A stretch of 64,000 nucleotides of DNA, from assembly GCA_018136815.1 (NCBI GenBank), contig CM030935.1, positions 2,601,092-2,665,091 of the forward strand, given 5' to 3'. Of the stretch, positions 30,582 to 41,374 are shown in pieces. How positions within the stretch are numbered: the first letter of the stretch is position 1; each line of letters opens with the position of its first letter. This DNA comes from Isochrysis galbana. Its lineage: Eukaryota; Haptophyta; Isochrysidales; Isochrysidaceae. The notes under the pieces are model-generated. The model was not told where the DNA came from, made no database searches, and worked only from the letters and a program-made list of their open reading frames with translations. The position numbers were made by a program, and so were the translations under genes.

Positions 30582-30806
30582 GCTTGGTGTGTGGTGATGG
30601 TGGCATGCTGGTGTCCTGTCATGCGCGCTCTTCCGGGCGGGCCTCGCGAGTCGGCTCGCGGGTACCTGGACGGGCGCGACCCCAGATTGGGGCTGCGCGG
30701 GCGTCGATGCGTCGGCCATGTCCTGATCGGCCGGCGCGGCGGGGTGGGCGGGGTGGGAGGAGGGGAGTGTGGCGCGCTCCATGACCCTATCGTTTTAACG
30801 ATAGTT
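30582..30806 (-). mobile_element. LINE 5' end, CTATCG hairpin
   Basis: The palindrome CTATCGTTTTAACGATAG (30787-30804), followed on the minus strand by GGTC and ATG opening MERATLPSSHPAHPAA. It closely matches the 5' ends at 4719 and 55104. Truncated after about 200 bp. Confidence 0.75.
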
Positions 30807-31220
30807 TGTCCGAGCCCCAACAAAACGGTGGGCTGACCTCTGACGACGCACTCTCGCTGGAGCTCGAGCTCGGCGAGGGTCGGCCTGTCCCTGCTGGTCG
30901 GTCGCCATCGCTCCGCTCCCACTTCGGATTGCGCGGGGTAAGAGGCAGGGGGAGATCTTCCCCGCGTCCCGCGAAAAAAAAATTCTGGCTCCACGATTCA
31001 GCGAAGTTATTTTCAACCCAAACTCCTTAACCTCTGTAATTGCCCATCGGCTTCCACAATCCACCACAAATACAAGCTAGCCATCTTTAATACCCCAGCC
31101 CTGCTAACTTAAAGCTTCATGCCACCGAATCTGCCGAGTGCGCTGCACATAGCCAAGACGGTTCTTGCCCTGGCGAACGTGAAGAGCCACCCCAAGGAAG
31201 GATCGTATCCAATGTGGTAT
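30807..31220. other. Intergenic, 3' flank of ankyrin gene
   Basis: No gene recognised. 30835-30990 is GC-rich, then the sequence becomes AT-richer toward the ankyrin gene stop. Confidence 0.35.
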
Positions 31221-31841
31221 TCAGTCACGGCTGTTGAGCCATGCAGCAATTTGGACATACCCTCGCCGTTCGGCGGCATCCGCAGCCGTAAGCGAGATGC
31301 CGCCCCTGAGAGGCGTCCGATGATTTTTATCGGCTCCCTGAGAGCATAGCAGCCGGACCACTGCACCGTGGCCATACGTTGCAGCGGCAATGAGGGGCGA
31401 TTGACCATCATCATTGCATCTGTTTGGAGAGGCCCCAGCAGTGAGCAGGGCTGCGACCACGTCAAGGTGGCCATGTTTAGAGGCAGCTAGAATAGGCGTG
31501 CTTCCGACGGCATTCTCCATGTTTGGATTCGCCCCCGCGACCAGGAGATCTCTCACTATTGTGAGGTGGCCATTTCGCGACGCCATTCCTAATGGAGTGT
31601 TTCCACTCTCGTCGCGGCGATTCAGTTCCGACAGCGCTGCCCCTGACAGAAGCAGGTCGTGAACATCCTTCGTGCGGCCGTCACGCGCTGCATGGAACAG
31701 CAGCGGCCGCGTCACGTACAGGAGATGGCGGCCGACTGGGGTGTTAACGTACGACGGCAGCTGCGAGCCCGTCGTGCGCTCCCCCCCCATCCGTCGGCTG
31801 CGGCGCGGACAAACTATCCTTCTAGTTTTACTGGGGTTCAT
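31221..31841 (-). CDS. Ankyrin-repeat protein
   Basis: ATG at 31839-31841, 206 residues. Four to five ankyrin repeats run from about residue 45: LLFHAARDGRTKDVHDLLLSG, SGNTPLGMASRNGHLTIVRDL, GSTPILAASKHGHLDVVAALL, GQSPLIAAATYGHGAVVRLL and a weaker final repeat LTAADAAERRGYVQIAAWL. The TPLxxAxxxGHxxxVxxLLxxGA consensus is clear. The N-terminal 40 residues are basic and unstructured. No signal peptide or membrane helix. Such proteins mediate protein-protein contacts; the partner cannot be told. A second ankyrin-like scrap (CAELLLAAGAAVDARD) occurs on the plus strand near 36155-36215. Confidence 0.75.
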   Translation of the reverse strand: MNPSKTRRIVCPRRSRRMGGERTTGSQLPSYVNTPVGRHLLYVTRPLLFHAARDGRTKDVHDLLLSGAALSELNRRDESGNTPLGMASRNGHLTIVRDLLVAGANPNMENAVGSTPILAASKHGHLDVVAALLTAGASPNRCNDDGQSPLIAAATYGHGAVVRLLCSQGADKNHRTPLRGGISLTAADAAERRGYVQIAAWLNSRD

Positions 31842-31989
31842 TCTTCATTCTGATCATGAAGGATGAAGGATGAATCATTCTGTTCGAATAGAGCGCGTGG
31901 GACAGCCGTGGGCAGGCCCATACCGAGTAGCGAGACGGGGGCTAGATGTAGCATGGTCTTAGCGACGCAAAGAGGGGACGAGATCGGAG
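31842..31989. other. Spacer
   Basis: Contains a short tandem duplication (CATTCTGATCATGAAGGATGAAGGATGAATC, 31849-31880). No gene. Confidence 0.3.
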
Positions 31990-32700
31990 GACACCTAATC
32001 AAGCGTACACCAAGGCACATGGGGACTATGAGCCCCTTCTAATACAAAACTCCAGACACTCCCCCACAGCATGACACGGATGCTGCCTTTAAGGCAAGGA
32101 AGGACGGACTCAGTCCGAAGACTGGAAGGGCTAACATCATATGCATCAATCAGAATTGAGAAGTGTAGCCAGGTGACGATAGAAGGTTGTCTTATCGAGA
32201 CATTTGGCATTTGGTGAAGATATCCGCTGTCATTTGTCCAGTACCAATCCAAATAGGAACTGATATCTTGATCTTGTATCTTGTAGAGATATTGTTCTCG
32301 AGCGTACAGTAGCCAACGCTCATAATGGCGATTGCGAGCGGTGGCTCCAGGATTCTTAATCGAGTCACGAGCAGCGGAATTGTCAATATGAATGCCAATA
32401 GGTAGCGATCGAGCAATCGAGGAAGATCAACGAACTCGAACGAACAGATGTAACATAAAGCGTAGATCCCGGGCCGCTAAAGCATATATGGCGGTCTCGG
32501 CCTCAGCAGAGGACTGCGCAACGATAGTCAGCTTCCTTGAACGAAATCAGATGGCCGCTCCCCCATACATAAGAGCGTAGCCTGCAAATGGTTTAGGCAT
32601 GGATCCCCATGAAGAATCAGCGTAGATGTCGAGCTTATCAACAGATCCATCATAGGTTAACCCGAGGTGACGGGTGACGGGAGTGGTGCAAATAGCACAA
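31990..32700 (-). pseudogene. Ty1/copia RNase H remnant
   Basis: On the minus strand from about 32660 to 32190 disrupted frames encode a copia-type RNase H. There is a YADSSWGSM-like start near 32620, an SSAEAE segment near 32505, GIHIDNSAA near 32390 and the terminal GQMTADIFTK near 32210. Stops and a frame change show decay. No LTR was identified. Confidence 0.55.
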
Positions 32701-32707
32701 GACGCCT

Positions 32708-33290
32708 AAAAAAAACATCTGACATCTGAAGATTCTGGGCTATACACCTACCGTCTATAGGACTCCCCCCCTCTATCTCCATCGCCCTTATCTTCCCTCT
32801 CCCCACCTCCTCCCCTGCCCCCCTTCTTTCCTTTTTCTTTGATTTCCGGGGTCCGACCTCGGTGCACTACCTGAGGTCTGGTTTGGAGTGTGGTGTTCGG
32901 GCAGGCCTTTTGATTTTTCTCTCTCGTGTGTCTCGTTCTCTCGGCCATGCTTTGGTGGTTGGGTCTCGTCTAGATCGCGCTGCCTCTAGCGATGCCCTCC
33001 CTTGCCGGTTGTATTGGCGTTTTATTCGTCCTCTTTGCCTCGCTCTTCGGTCTCTTGGACAGCGTGCGCAATCCTCAGCTTGGTGGCTAGCTCGGCTAGC
33101 TCCTCGCTCCTCGCTGGGTTTGAACCCACTTTTGTCGCTTATATTAAATACGGGCCTTAGGTCGCCTATGTCTATCCTTTTCTTGGGTTGTCTTCCCATG
33201 CCCGCTTGGGCCGTTCGTGCTGAGTCGGTTTCGTGTGCGAATAATAGAGCTTTACACAGGGCCCAAACCTCGTCTGTGGAACACACTCTT
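32708..33290 (-). mobile_element. LINE C-terminal fragment and 3' end
   Basis: The minus strand encodes ALCKALLFAHETDSARTAQAG and PKKRIDIGDLRPVFNISDKS, matching the C-terminal region of the LINE at 59450-61707. The 3' end (32740-32708) reads AGCCCAGAATCTTCAGATG in sense, then a second CAGATG and eight T. Confidence 0.7.
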
Positions 33291-33661
33291 GTGATTTAAC
33301 CGGCATACATCCCCATCGATGCTCGAGTTCTGCCGCTCCGATCGCACACCCCTGTAAATCTGATGGGTGTATGCCCATACCAGAGCGCGCATCGCGTAAA
33401 TGCCGAGGGCGTGTCAACGTGAACCCATACGCCCTGGCTCCATCGCTCAAACTATAACAATAGTTTCGACAGAGAGATAGTACAAAGTAAGAGACGGAGA
33501 GACAGTGACGGAGGGAGAAGTAGTACTCCTAGGAGTACTCCTCCTAGATACACAAATTTGAGAGATGGAAGTTGGAAGAGAGACAGCTCTAGAGAGAGGT
33601 ACTCTCTCTAGGAGTAGAGTAGTGCAGAGAGAGTCCTGAGAGAGAGCTTCGTGGGAGAAAC
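33291..33661. promoter_or_regulatory. Upstream region of CSA with palindromic AGTACTCCTAGGAGTACT
   Basis: A perfect 18-bp palindrome at 33522-33539 is followed by a further CTCCTAG, about 120 bp before the ATG; a related CTAGGAGTAG lies at 33608-33617. The same GAGTACTCC(C)TAG core occurs before THOC7 and the gene at 7844. Likely core promoter element. Confidence 0.45.
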
Positions 33662-35439
33662 ATGAGACCGTCGCGGCCTCCACGATGGCCGGCGGCCCTG
33701 CATACGCGCGAGCTCGAGGCTCGCTCGCTGGTGGCGGCTCGCGCGGCGGATACGGCGGCGCTCTGCCTTCGCGCCAAGCGCATCCAGCTCTCCGCCCACC
33801 TCGAGCTCGCTGCCCCAAGCGGAGCGCCACTCTCACTCGGCCTCGAGGCCATTGAGGAGAGGTACTTGCTCGCTGGGTGCGCCGATGCGTCCATTTCGTT
33901 GTACGACGTGGCCGACCGCCCGACTATGCAGATGGCTCCGCCCGATGCGCGCGCCCCGCTGGTCAGAGCCACCAAGCGCTCGTGCACCTCGGCGCACACC
34001 CACGCAGTCTCGTGCGTGCAGTGGTTTCCGCACGATACCGGCGCCTTCATCTCAAGTGGATTCGATGCGACTGTCAAGCTGTGGGACACCAACACAATGT
34101 CACCTGTGTGCAGCTTCAACGCGGCTGGTCGTGTACATTGCTCCTGTATGTCGAACATCGCATCGAATCACAACTTGATCGCTACGTGCTCAGATGGTGA
34201 CGGCGGTGATGTGGTCCTCATGGACCCGCTCGTCGGGCACACGGCACACCGGCTTTCAGGCCATCGTGATGTGACCTGGTCACTTTGCTGGTCACGTCAA
34301 AACGATTACGAGCTATTCTCGGGCGGATCAGACGGTTCGCTCCGACTCTGGGACATTAGGAAGAATATCCATGGCTGCTTGCGTGCCTTCGATCAAAATG
34401 ACACCTCTGCCAAACGTGCTGCTGCTGCGAGATCCTCCTCCTCCCGTGCGGCCTTGCAACATCACTCTCCAGCGGACAGTAGCTCCTTCAACATCTACGA
34501 TGCGATTGCAGCTGAGCAGCGTGCGGGCCACGGGATACGCGGGGATCCGGCGAACGCTCGACGTTCATGGGGAGGGAGCTTGCAATCTGGAAGTCTTGCG
34601 GCGACAGCGCGGAGGTTAGCCGACCCCAAGGCACACAACGGCGGTATCACATCACTTGCTCTTTCCTCCGACGGGAGCGTCCTGCTGTCCGCCGGGCGGG
34701 ATCACCGACTTAGACTATGGAATACGAATTCAGGTGAGCTTTGTGGCTCGCTATCCCATGGCGGCCCCGAAGATAGATATCATAGAGTTGGGTGAAACAC
34801 GACACTCCTTGCGTTGGCCCGCAACGGCCGTGATTCACTTTGCTGGACAGGATGATCATTTCGCTCGTGTTAGCAGGTGTCAATGTCCTCGTGCACTACG
34901 AGGACTCCTACAACTCCACCCGCACCTACAAGCAGCTCGCTCTCTCAACGTGCCTAGGCAAAGCTGGCTCCTATGTGTACTTTCCATCATCTGAAACACT
35001 TCGCGTGTACGATCTGTACAACGGTGAGCTTGTGCACGAGCTCAAAGGTCACTTCGGTGAAGTGCACTGCGCTGCCGCTGCATCTGAGGACTTCAAGGTA
35101 TTTTCTGGTGGCGATGACTGCGCCATCATCTCGTGGACGCCACCATCTTGTGGCTTGACGGTGCCGGCGCCTGTGGAAGAGTGCAAGGTAGACGGTTTTG
35201 GCATAGGGTCGGCATCACTGTTGCCTCGGCGCGCAGATCAGCAAGGCCGTACGTGCAGTATTGTAGACTTTATCGAACAGCCGAGCGCAATCTCCGACGT
35301 GACGGCTCCTCGGTCTAGCTCTGCTTGCTGCCATGGTGCGAGACAAATTGCAGACGCTGATGGTGATGCTTGGAGCGACGAAGATATGCCACCCCCTCAA
35401 GTACGTCGGCCGAGCAAGAGAAGGAGGCGAGGTGGATAG
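33662..35439 (+). CDS. ERCC8: CSA/ERCC8-like WD40 protein of transcription-coupled repair
   Basis: Exons 33662-34733 and 34877-35439 (143-bp GT-AG intron, phase 1) give 544 residues. The order of WD40 repeats and several signatures match Cockayne syndrome A: an N-terminal segment ending EERYLLAGCADASISLYDV, HAVSCVQWFPHDTGAFISSG with FDATVKLWDTNTM, SGGSDGSLRLWDIRK, AHNGGITSLALSSDGSVLLS with DHRLRLWNTNSG, then YVYFPSSETLRVYDLYNGE and SGGDDCAIISW, and an acidic DAWSDED near the C terminus. CSA is the substrate receptor of a DDB1-CUL4 ubiquitin ligase that acts on stalled RNA polymerase II. The protein is about 150 residues longer than human CSA, owing to a Ser/Ala-rich insertion between repeats (residues about 245-325) and a basic tail (RRPSKRRRRGG). 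Confidence 0.8.
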
Positions 35440-36440
35440 GCCCATGGTGCTATTGGTCTTTCATCTTGCGCCCAATTATCGCATTCCTAGGGAAGAAAAC
35501 TTGGTGACTGACACTATTTATGTGTGGCAGGGAAGGCATGAGGGGAGTGGGGCAATCACAATTTCGAAAATTCCTTGCAAATTAGAAGGTGCAAACCGAG
35601 GTTCCTTTTTTTCCAGGACGGTACCCCTTCATTTTGGGAAGCCTCGGGGAGTGCAGTTATTTCTCCCCACGGACTCCCCCAACCACTCCCTCCCGCTCTC
35701 TGCCCCCGCTCCGCACACCGCACCTCCCAGCCGCTCCCCCGATCCACGCCGCTCCTTGCCACTCTGCCCCCCGCTTTCTCCTCTCTTCTCTCCGCTCCCC
35801 CCCCCCCAGGTGTCGTTCCGTCAAATGTGGGACATGAGTCGAATTGAGCGATCGAATGTCCACAGTTGTATAGCGTTATTTTAAAATTAAATGTAGACTA
35901 GCGTAACATTCCCTGCTTCCCGCGACGCGTGTCCCCCCCGGAGGGCGCCGTGTCGGCGCTTTTCGATTGTGATTACTTTGTAACTATGGACACGGCGCGA
36001 TGTGCATCGGCCACCCCGCGGGGGCGCCGTGCGTGCGCATAGAAACTTTTTCCCAGTCGAGAGGTGTTTGCGCAACCTCTGCCAGAGGGGTTGTCTCGTC
36101 CGAGGTCGGTGGGCGCGTCGACCGGCAGAGCGACGCGACGCCCTTGCCCGCAGACTCGTTCGTGCGCCGAGCTCCTCCTCGCGGCCGGCGCGGCCGTCGA
36201 CGCGCGCGACCACCAGAACATGATTGAATCAATGTACAGAGCGGTAGGCAAAATGCGCGGCAGGGACGGGCGTGGAGGCCAATCACTGCCAGTTCTGAGT
36301 GAGAAAGAGGCGCAAGTTGCGCAACTCTACTTCTCGTTCGCCTTTCGCAAGCAAGCTGGACGTGTGCCAAGCTCCGACATGGCACCTTCTGGAGTTGACT
36401 GGTTGTCGAAAACTGGAGCTGACTGATTGTAATTGTAATA
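35440..36440. other. Intergenic with a dispersed T-tailed repeat and an ankyrin scrap
   Basis: GGTGCAAACCGAGGTTCC plus T run at 35589-35613 matches 3756-3785 (reverse) and 55058-55090. 35680-35810 is pyrimidine-rich. The plus strand at 36155-36215 encodes one ankyrin-like helix pair, but no coherent gene. Confidence 0.4.
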
Positions 36441-37452
36441 CTACCTCCGTTCCATTACTGAACCGCATCGCCAAAATAGGGACAGTAAAGTTGACATAAA
36501 AGAAATTCGTGTGGAGAGGGGAATAGCGGGTACACTGGGGCGAAAGACCACCAAAAAATCTGGCACCCAAAGCCACCAAGGGCGTCCGAATATTATATTT
36601 TCAGTATTGATCAAACACGATTTTGGCGCCCCCTAGCTACACGGCCGATCGCCTTGCCACGAAAGCTCTCGCCGCTCCGCCTCTCTCGCGAGAGCCGGGC
36701 CGCATGGCGCGCCTGAAGGTGGTCGAGCCCCAGCAGCATGGGAGGCGCACCGGTGGCGACTTTGTGAGGCGCTGCCGTCCTGCTTCTCCCGAGCAGCCTC
36801 CTGAGCCGCCCAGCACGCCCAAGGAAGATGCGGCCCCACCGCCCAAGAAGTGGCAGTGGTCGTTGACGCCGAACTGCCAGGCGGCAATTGCTGTGGCATA
36901 CGAGCATACGAGCGCGAGCGGCTGCCCGAGCCGAAGCATGGGAAGGAGTGGCAGCGAGCGCACGCGGCATTGTGGGAGAAGTATCATGTTGGCCCGCGCT
37001 ATCCGACTGAGGTCAGCCGAACATCATCAGCTGGCGGCTGGCTGAGGCGGAACGTCTGCCGGCATGCCGCAAGGGTGCTGGTGGCCTTGCCACTGTGCAA
37101 TTGTGAGCAAGCATTCAGCATGAATACACCCCCTGAAGAATTTAGTGCTCTCTTCAATAACTAAAGCCTGGTGTTGGCGCGCATCGTTGAGGTGGAGGGA
37201 TCGAATGAGTATGATTTGCCGCACCGCCGTGATCTGTGATGTGCTCGAGGACACTGACACTGATTAGAATTCCTTTCTTTTTGACTTTGTCCGTAGGTGC
37301 GAATCACACTATTGAGATGAAACAAAATGTTCATGTTAAGCCCCAATGTACCCTCTCCCCTCTAACATCTTTGGCGGGGCCCCAATATTAGTGTCTAGCT
37401 GACAGTTATTGTTTAAAGCCTCCTTGACATCTGAGTAATGGAACGGAGGTAG
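36441..37452. mobile_element. Stowaway/Tc1-mariner-like element, 19-bp TIRs, TA target site
   Basis: Left end CTACCTCCGTTCCATTACT and right end AGTAATGGAACGGAGGTAG are perfect inverted repeats, each bordered by TA (36439-36440, 37453-37454). The end is close to the CTCCCTCCGT start known from plant Stowaway MITEs (family knowledge). At 1012 bp it is longer than most MITEs. The interior (36620-37160) has GC-rich open frames without a recognisable DDE/D transposase, so it is probably non-autonomous or carries captured sequence. Single ends of the family lie at 9826 and 13153. Confidence 0.8.
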
Positions 37453-37454
37453 TA

Positions 37455-37612
37455 ATAGATCAAAAAGAAAACAAATAACCTGACAATAATATGAGAACAC
37501 TTTGTAATTGTATCAATAGACCAAGAGGAAAAAACAAATAACCTTGCAATAATAATATCTGAAAAGAAAACAAATAACCTGGCCCTCTTTTGACGGAACG
37601 CGACTTCCCCTC
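37455..37612 (+). repeat. Dispersed repeat with internal AAACAAATAACCTG repeats
   Basis: Three imperfect repeats of AAAACAAATAACCTG (37467, 37532, 37568) precede CTTTTGACGGAACGCGACTT (37587-37606). The latter unit recurs at 5437 and reversed at 12632; the CCTGGCCCTCTTT part recurs reversed at 40711-40724. Confidence 0.5.
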
Positions 37613-38943
37613 CCGACTGTACTTGCGCGCGCAGGAGAATGCTGACGCTGCTAGGAGGGGACGAGGGGACGAGCTCGCAGTGTGCAGTGTTGGCGGCGCT
37701 GCTACTCGATGCTGCCGATGTGCAAGACCGTACGGCGTTGGCGTTGGCGCAGCCTCGATTCGGCGAGCACCTGGGTCATGGTCGGCTGGTGGCGCGCGGG
37801 GCACGGTGGTTGTGTGCCCCGCTGTTCAGGCGGTTAGGCGTCCTCGAGTAGCTCGAGGTGCTGGAGAGCACGTGCGACGGCTGTCGTTGGTTGTGGCTGC
37901 TTGCTAGCACGAGGGGACTGTAGCCCGGTCACTCACTAGGGGGGTGCGGAGGGCACCATCTGGAATGAGGGCCTGAACTTCTGGCAGCGCTCGCCAGCGC
38001 TCGCCAGCGCCCCAGGGGCCGGCCTCATGGAGGTCGGGCCGTGTCGAATTATCGTATGCCTGCGGCGCGATGGGCGGGGATATGTCACTACCGGACTGTG
38101 CGACCCTCGAGATCGAGCGTGCGACCCACCAGGGACCTCCCACATCCCTCGCGAGGCGCTTGAGCTTGGGCTCCTCACTCCTCACCAGCTGGCAGCCATT
38201 GCGAGGCCGACAGCCGGCGATCGGCCGACGCGGAACCTCCGCGTTTGTTATGGGGATTCGCCCGACATTCACTGCTTTGATTCCCTCACTCGCGCAATCC
38301 TCCCATTCTCCCAAAATAGACCTCCATGGGCCGGACAAGCTGACAAGGCGGGGGGAGTCACTCACCGACGCCATGGATTTTCGTGGGGTAGAGGGGGTTC
38401 GCGGGGGGGGGGGGGGGGGGGGGGTCTGGGGGGGCAGGTAAGGGGGGTCCCTGGGGAATCCTTGGACACCCAGGAGGGATGGAAAATAGTGGTTAAAAAG
38501 CGTGAGTGACCGGCCTACAACGTGCCAGTGCGCGCGCGCACAACGCATGTGCTCGTCATGCGTGCGTGCGCGCATGCATACGTACGTATTGGGCATGTGT
38601 TCCTTCCATTCATGCATGCGTACGAGCACAGGGTTCTCGTCGCGGGACTGGTACCCGGCACGCAGGATCCGTAGTAGACGGTAGACGGTAGGCCGGCGCC
38701 AGGGCAAAAGCCACAATCACTACACGAAGTGTGTGACCATTCCAGAGCGATCTTACAAGATCCAGCCCAGCTCTTAGCCTTCGGAGGCGTACACTCAACA
38801 TCACGAGATCGGATTCGAATGTTTCACAATAACCAGACTTCCGCACATGTATTCTGTTCAGGATGGGCTATGCAGATTGTGATGGTCCAATACAAAGCCA
38901 TGCTCTCCATATTTTGAGCAACAATTCAGTGCATGAGGCGGAA
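37613..38943. other. Intergenic, no convincing gene
   Basis: Open frames exist but are low complexity or lack support. Contains a G-rich tract at 38399-38475 and a CGTGCG/CATGCA alternating purine-pyrimidine segment at 38525-38630 that could adopt Z-DNA. Confidence 0.35.
38400..38476 (+). repeat. Long G run / G4-forming tract
   Basis: An uninterrupted G run of about 22-24 bases is followed by TCTGGGGGGGCAGG and further G runs (GGGGGG, TGGGG). Strong G-quadruplex potential, no coding content. Confidence 0.55.
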
Positions 38944-39831
38944 TTACTTCCTAAAGAGCCGCTCGAAGAAGCTGGGACCAGGCGCAGGTTCCAGTCCGAC
39001 TAGAGTCATCTCTACATCCATCAGCCAATCTGGGCTGAGTTCTCGCTTCTTAAAGTTTTCGTCAGCTATGACGGGCATAGAACGATAGCCGAAGTCTGAA
39101 TCCATGAGACACCTAAGCACGTGTAGTACAGCAATGTGAATCCCGAGACAAAGCAACCCGGTGAGCTCGAATCGGCGATTGGATCGATGCGTCAGGACTG
39201 CAACTGAGGCGAGTCAAGCTGCTGGAGGAGAAACTACAAGGAGTGGTGTGTGCATTAAGGCTATAGCAAAGAGCAGCCGCACGTGCGAATCCGTCGAGTG
39301 CCTCCTACTCTCATGTCAAGTGCACACAAATGCATCGCTCGGAGCACCTTCTCGTCGTTGATCGCGCCCAGCCTGAAACGGAAGGGCTCGCCATACCTAC
39401 GTATACGGGGAGAAAACGGAGCATGAGCTCAACGCTGAAGCCCCGCCCGTGAGCTGCTGAGCAGGGGCCTCACACCTTCGATCTCCATGTCCACTGGTCC
39501 GAGTATTGTCCAGGACAGTGCCGTCACCGACGAGGGTGACGATATAATGCACTACAGCGACCATCCCTGGCAGGGCCACCTCGCCTTCCCCTTCCTGCAC
39601 CTCGCGCATCGTCACACCGATCTTTAGGTGTCCTGTCACTGCCTCTTTCTGTGTCCTGTTGCCACGGCTGCCGCTCGGCTCCCCCACTTGCTGCATCTGC
39701 GGGGCATGGACGAGCATGGTGCCGACGGGCTGGCCTGCGGCCTCGCAAGCGGCGCGTGTGCATCCGCTAAGAACTGAGCCGGCGGTGGCGAGGGCCACGC
39801 ATCGAGGCGCGAGGAGAGCAAGCCGCCGCAT
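38944..39831 (-). CDS. FKBP-type peptidyl-prolyl isomerase, probably organelle-targeted
   Basis: Exons 39831-39476, 39396-39283 and 39112-38944 join in frame (introns phase 2, GT-AG; the second donor is CAC|GTGCGG) to give 212 residues. Residues 75-200 follow the FKBP domain: PGMVAVVHYIVTLVGDGTVLDNT, then the join into RYGEPFRFRLGAINDEKVLRAM, CALDMRVGGTRRI and the closing strand SPDWLMDVEMTLVGLEP. The N terminus (MRRLALLAPRCVALATAGSVL) is Arg-bearing and Ala-rich, like a transit or signal peptide, which suggests an organelle such as the thylakoid lumen. Several usual active-site aromatics are replaced, so isomerase activity is uncertain. Earlier in-frame sequence lacks an ATG, so 39831 is the preferred start. 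Confidence 0.7.
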
Positions 39832-41044
39832 CGGCACGGCGCCGATCGGGAGGAAGAGAGCGAGTGACGAGTGATAGAACTGCTGTAGATCCCCAGAGCG
39901 GAACTGCTAAAGATAGCCACTAAACTGGGGGTGGCCCACTCCGTGGAGAAACCTAAGGTAGACAAATAAAAATAAAACGATAGACTAGGGAACACCCAAC
40001 ACTCACACGACCCACCCCATACAAGAAACCAATAAAATAAACCTTTTAATAGTGTCACCGCACACGCGGCCGTGGACCCTCTACTTTCTACTCACGTAGG
40101 AAAACTTTCTACACCCCCAATCCCCCGTAAGACTGTGAATAGGTTTGATTCAGAGCTATGAGCTATGATGTTAGAACCTAATAGTCCACTTCAGCTAACA
40201 TCATCGATAGTAATAGTGCTGGCAGCTAACATCATAGATAGTAATAGCGTCCTCCCTCAACCTATTATTCTTATTATCAGTATTATGCAGATAATAGGGT
40301 GTATCAAAAAAGTCGCGGCAGCATGCATGGCGTGCACGCCGTCACGTGCACGCCATGCGTGCGTGTGATGAGTGGCAATAACCCAGGTACCGCCGTGCGT
40401 GCGTATGGGCCGCACCCCGACAAAGGAACGAAGGAGGATAGGGGGTGGAGAAGAAGGCGGTAGTCGCCCTGAACCGTGTTTTTTTTCTTCGAGTGTGAGG
40501 AAGGACTCGAAAACATAAAGATGGGATTTATCCAATTTTACCTCCTGGTCATTCTGTTGATCCACGGGTTGATTGTGGGTGTCGTGGGGCTCATTTACAT
40601 ACTATCCAAGTTGATATTCAAGCCCAAACGGATGCGTCTGACCCGATCAACAAACGCCCTCCCCTCCCCTCTTTCCTCTTCGTGACAACCATCCCAAACC
40701 AAACAAAGTCGAAAGAGGGCCAGGTGATATTTTGTTTACCGTGCGTGCGCATACCAACTTTTGTGCGGAAAGAGGGGGTAGGGGCAAAGGCGATGTCGGG
40801 ATGAACACAGGAGGGTGTGAGGGTGTAAGTATACAGTAGCTTAGCGGACACCTTCAAGAATTTTTTTACAGCACTAACGACTAACGACAAAGGCTCCGCA
40901 GTCATGTCACCAAACACAGAAGATGCTGACATACCAACGCTATGTGCTACCTCACACTTGCCATCCTGCGCCTTCCTGCCTGCCCAGCACCATGGTATGG
41001 TGACTTGTTGAATGATCCACACTCGCACACTTCCCTATTGCCTC
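39832..41044. other. Intergenic with LINE 3'-end scrap and perfect hairpin
   Basis: AACCTTTTAATAGTGTCACCGC at 40041-40062 (antisense) resembles the 3' end of the element at 13420. A direct duplication CAGCTAACATCAT (40193 and 40223) and the long hairpin at 40325-40358 are present. No gene recognised. Confidence 0.4.
40325..40358. repeat. Perfect 14-bp-stem palindrome
   Basis: Left arm GCATGGCGTGCACG, loop CCGTCA, right arm CGTGCACGCCATGC. Not associated with a recognised element end. Confidence 0.6.
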
Positions 41045-41374
41045 TTACTGGCGGTTCGTTTGGGGATCGTCAATGTGGGCACTCATCGAACCGACAGAAG
41101 TAGTAACCCTTTCAAACCACGACAATCCCAACAAAAGTGAAGCCCACACGGGATCCAAGCGTCGGACTTTTCCACCTTTATAAATGAGACAAGTCGACTC
41201 ATCCACTTTATCCACCATCTCAATCATCTTTTTGACCTCGGACGTGCTGCAATACTTGTCCAGCATAATGAGAATGTTATGTATAGCATATTGTAGTGCT
41301 TTGACGACAGCATTCGAATGTGATTCAGATGGCTTTAGCCAACGACGAATCTCAGTCATCAGCATCAAGTACAT
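41045..41374 (-). CDS. Hypothetical short protein, different composition
   Basis: ATG at 41372-41374, 109 residues, helical N-terminal half (WLKPSESHSNAVVKALQYAI, ILIMLDKYCSTSEVKKMIEM). The surrounding block (40800-41900) is clearly more AT-rich than the rest of the window, so it may come from a mobile or transferred segment. No family recognised; may be a fragment. Confidence 0.3.
   Translation of the reverse strand: MYLMLMTEIRRWLKPSESHSNAVVKALQYAIHNILIMLDKYCSTSEVKKMIEMVDKVDESTCLIYKGGKVRRLDPVWASLLLGLSWFERVTTSVGSMSAHIDDPQTNRQ

Noticed and set aside
37904-38716. 270-codon minus-strand frame
   Set aside because: It crosses the G run and low-complexity sequence and shows no domain or biased codon pattern.
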